Positions 1 to 7,518 of a DNA stretch of 64,000 nucleotides are shown one piece after another. This DNA is from Saprospiraceae bacterium (GTDB lineage Bacteria > Bacteroidota > Bacteroidia > Chitinophagales > Saprospiraceae), in the NCBI GenBank assembly GCA_013214355.1, contig JABSSL010000088.1, positions 24,913-88,912 of the forward strand, given 5' to 3'. Positions within the stretch are counted from its first letter, which is position 1. Each line of letters begins with the position of its first letter. Made by a program: the position numbers and the translations under genes. The notes beneath the pieces were generated by a model, which made no database searches, was not told the origin of the DNA, and was given only the letters and a program-made list of their open reading frames with translations.

Positions 1-2
1 AT

Positions 3-236
3 CGAGAAAAACTAACCACTCAGCTGCACAAGATGGAGCGCTTTTGGGCCAAAAAAAGTAAATACGGCCGAATAGCACTCCAAAATCGAATCCTATCCTT
101 GCTCAAGAATTCTGCCAAAGAACGCTACGACTTACTCTTGGAGCAATATCCGCAGCTCTTCCAACGCGTGCCCAAAAAGTTGATTGCCGCCTACCTAGGT
201 GTATCTAGAGAGACCCTAAGTCGACTCGGCGAATAA
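3..236 (+). CDS. Crp/Fnr family transcriptional regulator, C-terminal part (5' truncated by window)
   Basis: The reading frame is open from base 3 and its beginning lies outside the window. What remains is the C-terminal winged-helix DNA-binding domain of a Crp/Fnr-type regulator: helices around RIALQNRILSLL, then the recognition helix in VPKKLIAAYLGVSRETLSRL near the end. The SRETLSR stretch carries residues equivalent to the R-E-R triad that reads GTGA half-sites in E. coli CRP, plus the Ser found in FNR. The ligand-binding cupin domain cannot be seen, so the signal is unknown. A perfect GTGA-type palindrome (272-285) lies just downstream, before the next operon, and is a likely target. Family assignment is firm for such a short piece. 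Confidence 0.85.
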   Translation, partial: REKLTTQLHKMERFWAKKSKYGRIALQNRILSLLKNSAKERYDLLLEQYPQLFQRVPKKLIAAYLGVSRETLSRLGE

Positions 237-271
237 GGCTCTTTCTTCTCCCTTTCCCTTCCTTGCACAAA

Positions 272-285
272 GTGATCTAGATCAC
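272..285. promoter_or_regulatory. Putative Crp/Fnr-type operator palindrome
   Basis: GTGATCTAGATCAC is a perfect 14-bp palindrome with the TGAT-N4-ATCA layout of FNR/CRP-family sites. A further TGTGA half-site follows at 294-298. The palindrome centre is roughly 65 bp upstream of the start expected from the -7 element at 332-339, a position typical of class I activation. A Crp/Fnr-family gene ends 36 bp upstream. That the regulator binds here is inferred. Confidence 0.55.
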
Positions 286-331
286 ATCATATCTGTGACA
301 TAGCTCCTCACGTCCTGGCCTCTTCTGCCTC

Positions 332-339
332 TACCTTTG
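332..339 (+). promoter_or_regulatory. Bacteroidota-type -7 promoter element
   Basis: TACCTTTG matches the TAnnTTTG -7 consensus of Bacteroidota primary sigma factor promoters. It lies about 108 bp before the tautomerase start. No clear TTG -33 element is seen at the expected distance, which would fit an activator-dependent promoter served by the palindrome at 272-285. Confidence 0.45.
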
Positions 340-446
340 TAGGGAACATCAAGAACGTGCTTAAGCATTACAATAAGGGTCATTTGGGACAAATTTGCTC
401 CTGCTTCCTAAAGCAATGCTTAAACACGTTCATAAAACATTTCATT

Positions 447-650
447 ATGCCATACATCAATATCCGAGTTACTGACGAGTCGGTAAGCAAAGACCAGAAG
501 CGCCAACTGATTGAAGGCGCCACACAATTGGTCGTCGATATTCTTCACAAAAACCCGAAGACTACCCATGTAGTAATCGACGAAGTTCCCATTGAAAACT
601 GGGGCGTAGACGGAAAACAATACACTGGAACCAAAAAACAACCATCATGA
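447..650 (+). CDS. 4-oxalocrotonate tautomerase family protein
   Basis: A 67-residue protein beginning MPYINIRVTDE. The Pro directly after Met is the catalytic N-terminal base of the tautomerase superfamily once Met is removed, and the length matches small 4-OT subunits, which assemble as hexamers. This fixes the start at 447; an upstream GTG in frame at 357 would bury the Pro and abolish the chemistry. The final ATGA overlaps the start of the downstream SDR gene, so the two are translationally coupled. Substrate is unknown; the SDR and SnoaL-like neighbours suggest a small oxidoreductive or detoxifying pathway rather than classical catechol degradation. Confidence 0.88.
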   Translation: MPYINIRVTDESVSKDQKRQLIEGATQLVVDILHKNPKTTHVVIDEVPIENWGVDGKQYTGTKKQPS

Positions 651-1390
651 GCAAATCCGTAATTATCACTGGGGCTTCCACGGGAATCGGCTTCGACTTA
701 GCCCAACATTTCCTGGCAAAAGGAGCCCATGTTGTACTCAATGCCGCGAATGCGGAAAGACTGATTAAGGCCTATGAGCGCCTGGGTTCTCCTTCCAAGG
801 CCGCTTACCTGATCGGAGATATAAGTCAGCCAGAAACTGGAAGACAGTTAGCCAAACTGGCGGTAGAAAAATTTGGTAGGATTGATGCACTGATCAATAA
901 TGCTGGTGTTTTCACCCCGAAGCCCTTTCTAGAAGTGCAAGAAGCTGACTTGGAGCGTTTTTGGGAGATCAACCTAAAGGGCACTTATTTCACTACCCAA
1001 GCGGTCATTCCGCAAATGATCAAACAGCATGAAGGGGTTATTCTTAACATTGGAACCGTACTAGTGGATCACGCCATAGCGGGATTCCCCGCTTCCGCCC
1101 CCGTTACTAGTAAAGGCGGTATTCACGCTTTAACGAAGCAACTGGCCGCAGAATTCGGAGCTAACAACATCAAAGTCAACACCATAGCCCCCGGGATCAT
1201 TCGAAGCCCGCTGCAAGGGAAGATTGGCGTTGAAAATGCCGATGATCTCGCAGGTCTCCATCTACTCAATAGAATCGGGGAAACCTCCGACATCGCAGAA
1301 ACGGCTTATCACCTGATTCATAGCAATTTCATTACTGGTGAAATCATAAATGTCGACGGTGGTCATGTTGCTGGACACATTCTCAATTAA
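647..1390 (+). CDS. SDR family oxidoreductase lacking the catalytic Tyr
   Basis: A 247-residue short-chain dehydrogenase/reductase. It has the Rossmann TGASTGIG nucleotide-binding motif (residues 8-15), NNAG (84-87) and the IKVNTIAPG strand after the active site, and ends with the usual GGHVAG-type tail. The YxxxK active site is unusual: Lys156 is present within TSKGG, but the Tyr position four residues earlier is Pro152, and the upstream Ser region reads NIGTVLV. The protein may therefore bind NAD(P)H without standard SDR catalysis, or use another acid. It overlaps the tautomerase by 4 bp and is followed 23 bp later by a SnoaL/NTF2-like gene; the three form one operon. Confidence 0.88.
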   Translation: MSKSVIITGASTGIGFDLAQHFLAKGAHVVLNAANAERLIKAYERLGSPSKAAYLIGDISQPETGRQLAKLAVEKFGRIDALINNAGVFTPKPFLEVQEADLERFWEINLKGTYFTTQAVIPQMIKQHEGVILNIGTVLVDHAIAGFPASAPVTSKGGIHALTKQLAAEFGANNIKVNTIAPGIIRSPLQGKIGVENADDLAGLHLLNRIGETSDIAETAYHLIHSNFITGEIINVDGGHVAGHILN

Positions 1391-1413
1391 ATAATACCAA
1401 AGATCAATTCATT

Positions 1414-1779
1414 ATGCATACAAATTCCATAAGTGATATCCAATCCGTCGCACAATCCTACTTCCGAGGAATTTTCGAAGGCGACCTACAATTACTTCAA
1501 CAGGCCTTTCACCCCAATTGTCTCCTGTATGGTGATCTCAAAGGCACGCCTTATGAAAAGGATCTGCAAGCCTATCTGGCGGGAGTACAAGGAAGAAAAT
1601 CCCCAAAAGAACGGGGCGAAGATTTCCAGATGAAGGTGACCTCCATTGAAGCCATAGGTGATAATGCCATTGTGAAAGCGCATCTGCACATGCTGGGTCA
1701 CGAATATCACGATTTCTTGTCCTTTAGCAAATCAGAAGGTAAATGGCAAATCGTCAATAAGTTGTTTACGGAGCTATAG
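1414..1779 (+). CDS. Nuclear transport factor 2 / lumazine-binding-like family protein
   Basis: A 121-residue single-domain protein with the NTF2-like cone fold pattern. An N-terminal helix (VAQSYFRGIFEGDLQLLQQAFHPNC) is followed by beta strands and ends in FLSFSKSEGKWQIVNKLFTEL, which is typical of the putative lumazine-binding (Lumazine_bd_2) group of small Bacteroidota and proteobacterial proteins. No lumazine binding is implied by the name. Relatives are often encoded next to SDR or esterase genes. It is the last gene of the tautomerase-SDR operon and is followed by a strong terminator. The exact function is unknown. Confidence 0.8.
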   Translation: MHTNSISDIQSVAQSYFRGIFEGDLQLLQQAFHPNCLLYGDLKGTPYEKDLQAYLAGVQGRKSPKERGEDFQMKVTSIEAIGDNAIVKAHLHMLGHEYHDFLSFSKSEGKWQIVNKLFTEL

Positions 1780-1827
1780 CCTACGGCTGAACATAGATTT
1801 CATTTAAATATTCTCGATTTAGAATTT

Positions 1828-1864
1828 GAAGGGTAGTTCACGCAGGAGCTACCCTTCCTTTTTT
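1828..1864 (+). terminator. Rho-independent terminator after the tautomerase/SDR operon
   Basis: GAAGGGTAG (1828-1836) and CTACCCTTC (1849-1857) form a perfect 9-bp stem with a 12-nt loop, followed directly by CTTTTTT. It ends the transcript of the 447-1779 operon. Confidence 0.85.
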
Positions 1865-1951
1865 AGCCAATAGCTTCGCCAGGGAGGTACTTTCATCAAG
1901 ATTATGAAGGTAAAAGCTTATTTTACTGCTTCATCTGAAGTAGCACGCCTT

Positions 1952-3523
1952 ATGTTGAGAAAAAAGCTCCATCGATTTACCTCACTTTTCATTCTCCTTG
2001 TTCTCATGTCTAACTGCAATCCTCCGAATTCATCATCAGAAACACCGATGGATTGGGAAGAAATTACGATCGAACAATTCCATACCGCTCTGCAGTCAGG
2101 TAGCTGTAGCTGCGAAGCGCTCACGCAATTCTATTTGGATCGCATTAATACCTATGATCAATCTACTGGAATCAATGCTATCACCGAAGTCAATTCCAAT
2201 GTTTTGGCAGAAGCCAAGGCCTTGGATGAGGAGTGGAAGGAAAAGGCCGCATTGCGCCCCTTACATTGCGTCCCACTAATTGTAAAGGATAATTATTTAA
2301 CCATTGGCTTGCAATCCGCTGCTGGCTCAAAGGTATTTGAAGGCTTTAGACCTAGCTTTGATGCCCACCAGGTTCAGCGATTGAAAGCGGCGGGGGCGAT
2401 TATCCTGGCAAAATCCAATATGGCAGAGTGGGCCTTTAGTCCTAAGGTGACCATTAGTTCCCTGGCCGGGGAGACTCGAAATCCATATAATACTGAACAC
2501 ACAACAGCAGGGTCCAGTGGAGGGACAGCGGCTGCGGTCGCAGCCAACTTTGGATTGATCGGATTGGGAACCGATACGGGGAATTCTATTCGAGGCCCTT
2601 CATCCCACAATGCCTTGGTCGGTTTTCGTTCTACTTTGGGACTTACCAGTAGACATGGCATCTTTCCCTTGTATTTGAGAAATGATGTAGGTGGACCAAT
2701 GGGTCGTACGGTCACCGATGCCACAAAGATCCTGCAAGTCATTGTTGGTTACGATTCGAAAGATCCCGTCACAAAGTATGCAACGGGTAAGGTAGCTACA
2801 AATTATGAGCAATATCTACGAGCGGATGGGCTACAAGGCAGTAGGATTGGTGTTCTTCGTCAATTGACATCGGAGATTCACCCTGAGATTAAAACCTTGT
2901 TGGAGGAAGCGCTTCTAGACATGCAGAAAGCTGGAGCTACCGTACTGGATTCGATAGTAATCCCTGATTTTGCGTCTCTTTCCCAAAATCAGTGGTGTGC
3001 AATGTTTGAACATGATCTGAATCAATTTTTAGCAACGCTAGGTCCAGATGCCCCAGCTAAAGACTTACAAACGATCGTGGACAGTGGTCAATTTGCGCCC
3101 TACATTGAAGGAAGGTTGCAGTATTTTCTGAAAAATGGTCAGGTGCCAAATGAAGCTACTTCATCTTGTTTAGATCCCTATCTAGATCCAAAACGGATAG
3201 CCTTCCGAGCAGCCATTGAAACCCTTATGGATAGCCTATCCCTAGATGCCCTGGTCTACCCCAGTTGGAATTTCCCGCAGGCCAAGATTGGTGATTTCGA
3301 TGGATATAAGGGGGACAATAGCCAAATCATTGCGCCGCATACAGGCCAGCCCGCTTTCACAGTCCCCATGGGCTTTGTTAACAATTCCTTACCCGCAGGC
3401 TTACAATTTCTAGGCCGAATGTATGCGGAACCTACCTTGATTCGATTGACCTATGCCTACGAGCAAGCCACGCAGCATAGGTTGAAGGGCCCTAAAGTAA
3501 AACTAGCAGCTGCGAATGAGTAA
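1952..3523 (+). CDS. Amidase signature family lipoprotein
   Basis: A secreted hydrolase of the amidase signature family. With the start at 1952 the protein opens with a basic n-region, a hydrophobic segment (SLFILLVLM) and a lipobox ending SNC, so it is probably a lipoprotein; an in-frame ATG at 1904 would give an over-long n-region. The Ser-cisSer-Lys triad is visible: Lys in VPLIVKDNY, cis-Ser in TAGSSGGTAAA, nucleophile Ser in GTDTGNSIRGPS (usual form GGSIR, so one Gly is Asn). The C-terminal part ends with the family's PAFTVPMGF and LPAGLQFLG blocks. Substrate is unknown; export points to scavenging of amides or peptides. Confidence 0.88.
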   Translation: MLRKKLHRFTSLFILLVLMSNCNPPNSSSETPMDWEEITIEQFHTALQSGSCSCEALTQFYLDRINTYDQSTGINAITEVNSNVLAEAKALDEEWKEKAALRPLHCVPLIVKDNYLTIGLQSAAGSKVFEGFRPSFDAHQVQRLKAAGAIILAKSNMAEWAFSPKVTISSLAGETRNPYNTEHTTAGSSGGTAAAVAANFGLIGLGTDTGNSIRGPSSHNALVGFRSTLGLTSRHGIFPLYLRNDVGGPMGRTVTDATKILQVIVGYDSKDPVTKYATGKVATNYEQYLRADGLQGSRIGVLRQLTSEIHPEIKTLLEEALLDMQKAGATVLDSIVIPDFASLSQNQWCAMFEHDLNQFLATLGPDAPAKDLQTIVDSGQFAPYIEGRLQYFLKNGQVPNEATSSCLDPYLDPKRIAFRAAIETLMDSLSLDALVYPSWNFPQAKIGDFDGYKGDNSQIIAPHTGQPAFTVPMGFVNNSLPAGLQFLGRMYAEPTLIRLTYAYEQATQHRLKGPKVKLAAANE

Positions 3524-3543
3524 GGCATAAGCTTTCAAGCAGC

Positions 3544-3572
3544 TTGGATTGTGAATAGTTTTCTTACCTTTC
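3544..3572 (+). promoter_or_regulatory. Putative promoter of the rRNA methyltransferase gene
   Basis: TTG (3544-3546) and TACCTTTC (3565-3572) are separated by 18 bp and resemble the TTTG / TAnnTTTG promoter of Bacteroidota. The expected transcription start would fall at or next to the ATG at 3577, predicting an almost leaderless mRNA. Confidence 0.4.
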
Positions 3573-3576
3573 GGCC

Positions 3577-4755
3577 ATGAAGAAGATTACGCTGAAATCG
3601 AAGAGAGATGCCTCCGTTAGGAGATTTCATCCTTGGGTTTTTTCTGGTGCGATTGCCAAGGAAGAAGCCGGCATAGAAGACGGAGAATGGGTCGAAGTTC
3701 GCAGTCAAAAAGGAGATTTATTGGGCATGGGGCATTATCAGGATGGGAGTATCAAGGTTCGCATCCTTTCCTTTACTTCTGTTGATCCGGAATTGGCCTT
3801 TTGGAAGGAGAGAATGCAGAAGGCCTTAGAATACAGATTGCGATTAGGGTTTCAAGCAGCGGGGCCAACCAATTGCTTCCGACTGATTCATGGCGAAGGA
3901 GATGGTTTATCTGGTTTGATTATAGACATCTATCATCGTACGGCAGTTATCCAGTGTCATACCATCGGAATGTATAGAAACCGTGCGTTTATTGCCGAGG
4001 CACTGCAAAGCTTACAAGGTTGGGAACTTGATACCATTTTTGACAAAAGCGTAGATAGCTTACCCGTAGAATATGCCACGGGCCGAAAAAATGAATTTCT
4101 ACTTGGTCAAGGAAAAGATGATATTGTATTGGAGAACGGTCATCGATTTCACGTCAACTGGGTCCAAGGTCAGAAGACAGGATTTTTTTTAGATCAACGC
4201 GATAATCGACAACTATTGGGGCGTTATGCCACTGGGAAGAAGATCTTGAATGCTTTTTGTTATTCTGGAGGATTTTCAATCTATGCGCTAGCAGCTGGAG
4301 CTGAACGAGTCGACTCCGTTGATATCTCCGCCAAAGCCATGCAATTGACCGACGCCAATGTAGAGCTATTGGAATCCCCTTCCCTACAACATCAATCCAT
4401 CACAGCAGATGTACTTAAATTCCTGAAGGATCCCGGGCAACAATATGATCTTATGGTAGTTGATCCACCCGCTTTTGCTAAAAGTGTAAAGAAGCGACAC
4501 AATGCTGTACAAGCTTACAAGCGACTGAATGCCAGCGCCATTCGACAACTCCCCCCGGGCGGTTTACTATTTACCTTTTCTTGTTCTCAAGTAGTAGATA
4601 AGCCCTTATTTTACAATACTATTGTGGCAGCAGGATTGGAAGCAAAGCGACAGATCAAAGTCATGCACCACCTTAGTCAGCCAGCGGATCACCCAGTAAA
4701 CTTATTTCACCCCGAAGGTTCTTATTTGAAAGGACTTGTTGTTTTTGTGGAATAG
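3577..4755 (+). CDS. rlmI: Class I SAM-dependent 23S rRNA methyltransferase, RlmI-like
   Basis: A 392-residue protein of the RlmI/YccW group, which make m5C in 23S rRNA. An N-terminal PUA domain begins KSKRDASVRRFHPWVFSGAI and is followed by the EEA linker domain and a Rossmann methyltransferase domain. Visible motifs are the QKTGFFLDQRDNR block, the SAM-binding ILNAFCYSGGFSIYALAAGA, the VDPPAFAKS active-site loop and LLFTFSCSQVV with the conserved Cys. Length matches E. coli RlmI (396). The start is set by homology and lies very close to a possible promoter. The precise target base is inferred from the family. Confidence 0.85.
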   Translation: MKKITLKSKRDASVRRFHPWVFSGAIAKEEAGIEDGEWVEVRSQKGDLLGMGHYQDGSIKVRILSFTSVDPELAFWKERMQKALEYRLRLGFQAAGPTNCFRLIHGEGDGLSGLIIDIYHRTAVIQCHTIGMYRNRAFIAEALQSLQGWELDTIFDKSVDSLPVEYATGRKNEFLLGQGKDDIVLENGHRFHVNWVQGQKTGFFLDQRDNRQLLGRYATGKKILNAFCYSGGFSIYALAAGAERVDSVDISAKAMQLTDANVELLESPSLQHQSITADVLKFLKDPGQQYDLMVVDPPAFAKSVKKRHNAVQAYKRLNASAIRQLPPGGLLFTFSCSQVVDKPLFYNTIVAAGLEAKRQIKVMHHLSQPADHPVNLFHPEGSYLKGLVVFVE

Positions 4756-4824
4756 CACTCAGAGAAAAAAGAAATTTCCGATATTGCAGAGCCCTAAGAA
4801 GCTGTATGAATTTAACGATCTGGT

Positions 4825-4985
4825 TTTGTTATGCCCCTTTTGCCGCCACTCTTCGGCTTTTTCCTGCCTGGCTGCGCCGAGCAGACAGGTTCGTCACATA
4901 GCTCTGCTCTCTTTTTGCCACTGGCAAAAACACTCGCTAATCCTTAAAAAGAGACTCAATTGGCAAAAAAATAGGCCTATAACAA
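4825..4985. repeat. Composite palindromic intergenic element
   Basis: This stretch contains nested inverted repeats. TTTGTTAT at 4825-4832 is mirrored by ATAACAAA at 4978-4985, and TTTTGCC near 4838 by GGCAAAA near 4962. Inside are TTTTTGCCA-C-TGGCAAAAA (4912-4930, perfect) and CCTGCCTG/CAGACAGG (4866-4892, one mismatch). No convincing protein is encoded. It may be a MITE-like or REP-like repeat, or a structured leader of the AAA+ gene that starts at 5032. Confidence 0.5.
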
Positions 4986-5031
4986 ATTCCAAAAGCCAAA
5001 TTCAAACAGCTTCTAAAACAATGACAAACTT

Positions 5032-7302
5032 ATGGATAAAATCAACTATCCGTTGTTGTGTTATCCTTTGAAGGATCAAGGGATTCTCGGCATACTAGTT
5101 GGCACTGATTACAAAGTTATACAGAAAGATGTAGAGACCGTAAAACGTACCCTTCTGTCGCACCTACAACGACAATACAAGAAGTACGATGATTATCCAT
5201 ATATGGATCTATTGGGGTCCAAACTAAAAGTGATTGAGGTTAATATTCGACCAACCATCCGGTCGAAGACAGGTACCTTTCCCTTGTCGCAAGCGGTCAA
5301 AGTACCCGTACCTGTCATCTATGGTGAGACGGAGCAGGGCTATTACGAATGTTTTTTACCGCTATTTGATGAACGATTTGCTTATTATGATCAAAAACAA
5401 TTTGATGCGCTGGTAAAACACTCGGCTACCTCCCTTCTAAATCAGACTCCGCCAGAAAAGATCTACCGTTTACTCTCCTACGAATCTCCTTTTCTAGAAA
5501 CCATCACTTTACGGGTGAACTTTGATCGGGAATTCGACTGGGATACTTTCACTTACCAGCGGCAGTACCAGGTATTGAATCGATTGACAGAGCGCTTCCC
5601 TTACAGCAAGGCCCGACGCAAGACGATCAGTGCGCTCCCCGATACCGCTTGGGAGCTTGATCACATGGTAAATGAGGTGATAGATAAGCTACTCTACAAT
5701 CGGGCGAATGTCTTAGTAGTAGGCCCACCGAGCGTAGGTAAGAGTGCGGTCTTAAAACAAGCCATTAAGAAGATCAGCAACCAGTCCAGGCAACAGCAGA
5801 TATCCTTAAGCTTTTGGCAGATCATGTCGCAGAGGATTACGGCCAGTACCAAGTATTTGGGGGAATGGCAGGAGGTCTGTGAGTTGTTGATTGAAGAATT
5901 ACAAGCCAGCAATGGAGTTCTATGGGTGGTCGATTTAATCCAGTTGTTACTATCTGGTGGCGAGGGCCCAGAAGATAGCGTGGCAGCTTTTTTACTTCCC
6001 TTTTTACAGGAGAATAAACTACAAATCATAGGAGAAGCCACGCCTAGAGAACTGGAAAGCATGCGTCGCTTGCTTCCCGGATTTATCCAAACTTTCCAAA
6101 TCATTAGATTAGAGGAACTGCCGGAGGAGAAGGTGTACAATGTCCTCAATGAATTGTCTAAATATAGTAGCAAACGTCATCGCATTTCGATTTTACCCGA
6201 GGCCATTGCCTTGAGCTATCGCCTATTGCATCGCTATTTCCCTTACGAAAGCTTTCCTGGTAAAGGAATTAAGTTCTTGGGACAGTGTATCAGTGAGGCT
6301 AAGACCAACCATAAATCGACAGTAGACCAGTGGCAAGTCATTCATTCCTTTGTGCAACAGACAGGTTTGCCAGAACTGTTCCTGAGAGATGACCTACTAT
6401 TAGATAAGGAGGAATTAGAGACTTTTTTTCAAGAAAATATCATCGGTCAGCCCGCCGCTATTGCCCAAATGTGCAATCTGGTTAAGATATTTAAAGCCGG
6501 GCTGAACAACCCACACAAGCCTATTTCTACCCTTTTGTTTGCTGGTCCAACGGGAGTAGGGAAGACAGCCTGTGCCAAAACACTAGCCAAGTACTTCTTC
6601 GGCAAAGGTCAGAAACAATCTCCGTTGATTCGGATCGACATGAGTGAGTATCAGCATCCTGGTCAGATCACCCGATTCATTGGCTCTGGGCGGGGAACCG
6701 GGGAATTGATTAAAGATATCCGGGAACGTCCTTTTTCAGTACTGCTTCTTGATGAAATCGAGAAAGCAGATTCATCTATCTTTGATGCTTTGTTGTCCAT
6801 TTTAGATGAAGGAATGTTAGTGGATGCCTACGGCCGAACAACCAATTTCCGGAACACCATTATTATCATGACCTCCAACTTAGGAGCCAATAATAAGCAG
6901 TCGATTAGTTTCAAGAATACGACCAGTGACGAACTAAACTATCAATCTGCCATTGAAAAGCATTTCCGACCAGAGTTTGTTAACCGAATTGATGGGATGG
7001 TCATGTTTCACCCCCTCAGCCAGGAAGATATCCGGGAGATTACTTTGAAGGAGTTAGCAGAATTGAAACAGCGGGAAGGCTTTACGAAGAAACGTCTTAA
7101 CATTCATTTCTCAGATCGAGTAGTAGATTATTTGGTCAAGATTGGTTTCGATGAGCGCTATGGTGCCAGGCCTTTACAACGGGCCATTGAACAACATCTA
7201 GTGAGCCCCATCGCCAATTGGCTATTAGAACACAATCAAATTCAAAATACGCTCTTAATGATTGATTATAAACAAGAAATAACAATTAGATCTACAAAAT
7301 AA
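5032..7302 (+). CDS. ClpA/ClpB-like AAA+ ATPase with degenerate first ATPase domain
   Basis: A 756-residue Hsp100-type protein with two AAA+ modules. The N-terminal 200 residues do not resemble the Clp N domain. D1 has a Walker A (GPPSVGKS, 231-238), but its Walker B reads VVDLIQ (Asp301, Leu302), lacking the catalytic Glu. D2 is intact: GPTGVGKT (505-512), LLLDEIEKAD (Asp574-Glu575), sensor TSNLGA, arginine finger in RPEFVNRID, and a C-terminal D2-small domain with RYGARPLQRAIE. The layout suggests a disaggregase or unfoldase where D1 binds but does not hydrolyse ATP. No ClpP-docking loop was recognised and no protease gene lies nearby, so the partner and substrate are unknown. Confidence 0.82.
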   Translation: MDKINYPLLCYPLKDQGILGILVGTDYKVIQKDVETVKRTLLSHLQRQYKKYDDYPYMDLLGSKLKVIEVNIRPTIRSKTGTFPLSQAVKVPVPVIYGETEQGYYECFLPLFDERFAYYDQKQFDALVKHSATSLLNQTPPEKIYRLLSYESPFLETITLRVNFDREFDWDTFTYQRQYQVLNRLTERFPYSKARRKTISALPDTAWELDHMVNEVIDKLLYNRANVLVVGPPSVGKSAVLKQAIKKISNQSRQQQISLSFWQIMSQRITASTKYLGEWQEVCELLIEELQASNGVLWVVDLIQLLLSGGEGPEDSVAAFLLPFLQENKLQIIGEATPRELESMRRLLPGFIQTFQIIRLEELPEEKVYNVLNELSKYSSKRHRISILPEAIALSYRLLHRYFPYESFPGKGIKFLGQCISEAKTNHKSTVDQWQVIHSFVQQTGLPELFLRDDLLLDKEELETFFQENIIGQPAAIAQMCNLVKIFKAGLNNPHKPISTLLFAGPTGVGKTACAKTLAKYFFGKGQKQSPLIRIDMSEYQHPGQITRFIGSGRGTGELIKDIRERPFSVLLLDEIEKADSSIFDALLSILDEGMLVDAYGRTTNFRNTIIIMTSNLGANNKQSISFKNTTSDELNYQSAIEKHFRPEFVNRIDGMVMFHPLSQEDIREITLKELAELKQREGFTKKRLNIHFSDRVVDYLVKIGFDERYGARPLQRAIEQHLVSPIANWLLEHNQIQNTLLMIDYKQEITIRSTK

Positions 7303-7319
7303 CCTTCACAAAATACATT

Positions 7320-7383
7320 ACTTTCAGCCTCCTTACTCTATCAGAATCTCGATACAAACCAAGGAAAAGGCAAGGCTGAAAGT
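7320..7383 (+). terminator. Stem-loop after the AAA+ ATPase gene
   Basis: ACTTTCAGCCT (7320-7330) and AGGCTGAAAGT (7373-7383) are a perfect 11-bp inverted repeat with a 42-nt loop that contains a shorter CCTT/AAGG pair. It starts 18 bp after the stop codon. There is no strong T-run directly behind it, so termination is plausible but not certain. Confidence 0.45.
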
Positions 7384-7518
7384 CAACTAATTTTCAATAT
7401 CACAAGGACCTAGGGCTACTTCAAAACATAATCCAGTTCACTTTCATGGGCTGGACATTGGAAACTTACTTCTCTGCTCGATCAGCGGAGGACGTACTAA
7501 AAACATTAAAACGCGAGC

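Noticed and set aside
357..446. Longer N-terminus for the tautomerase from an upstream GTG
   Set aside because: The catalytic Pro must be the residue after Met, so the ATG at 447 is the real start.
4912..4930. Palindrome TTTTTGCCA-C-TGGCAAAAA as a transcription terminator
   Set aside because: The one-base centre is too small for an RNA loop at full pairing and there is no T-run; operator or repeat is more likely.
4736..5071. 111-codon plus-strand frame between rlmI and the Clp-like gene
   Set aside because: It overlaps both neighbours and runs through nested palindromes; the translation has no domain-like features.
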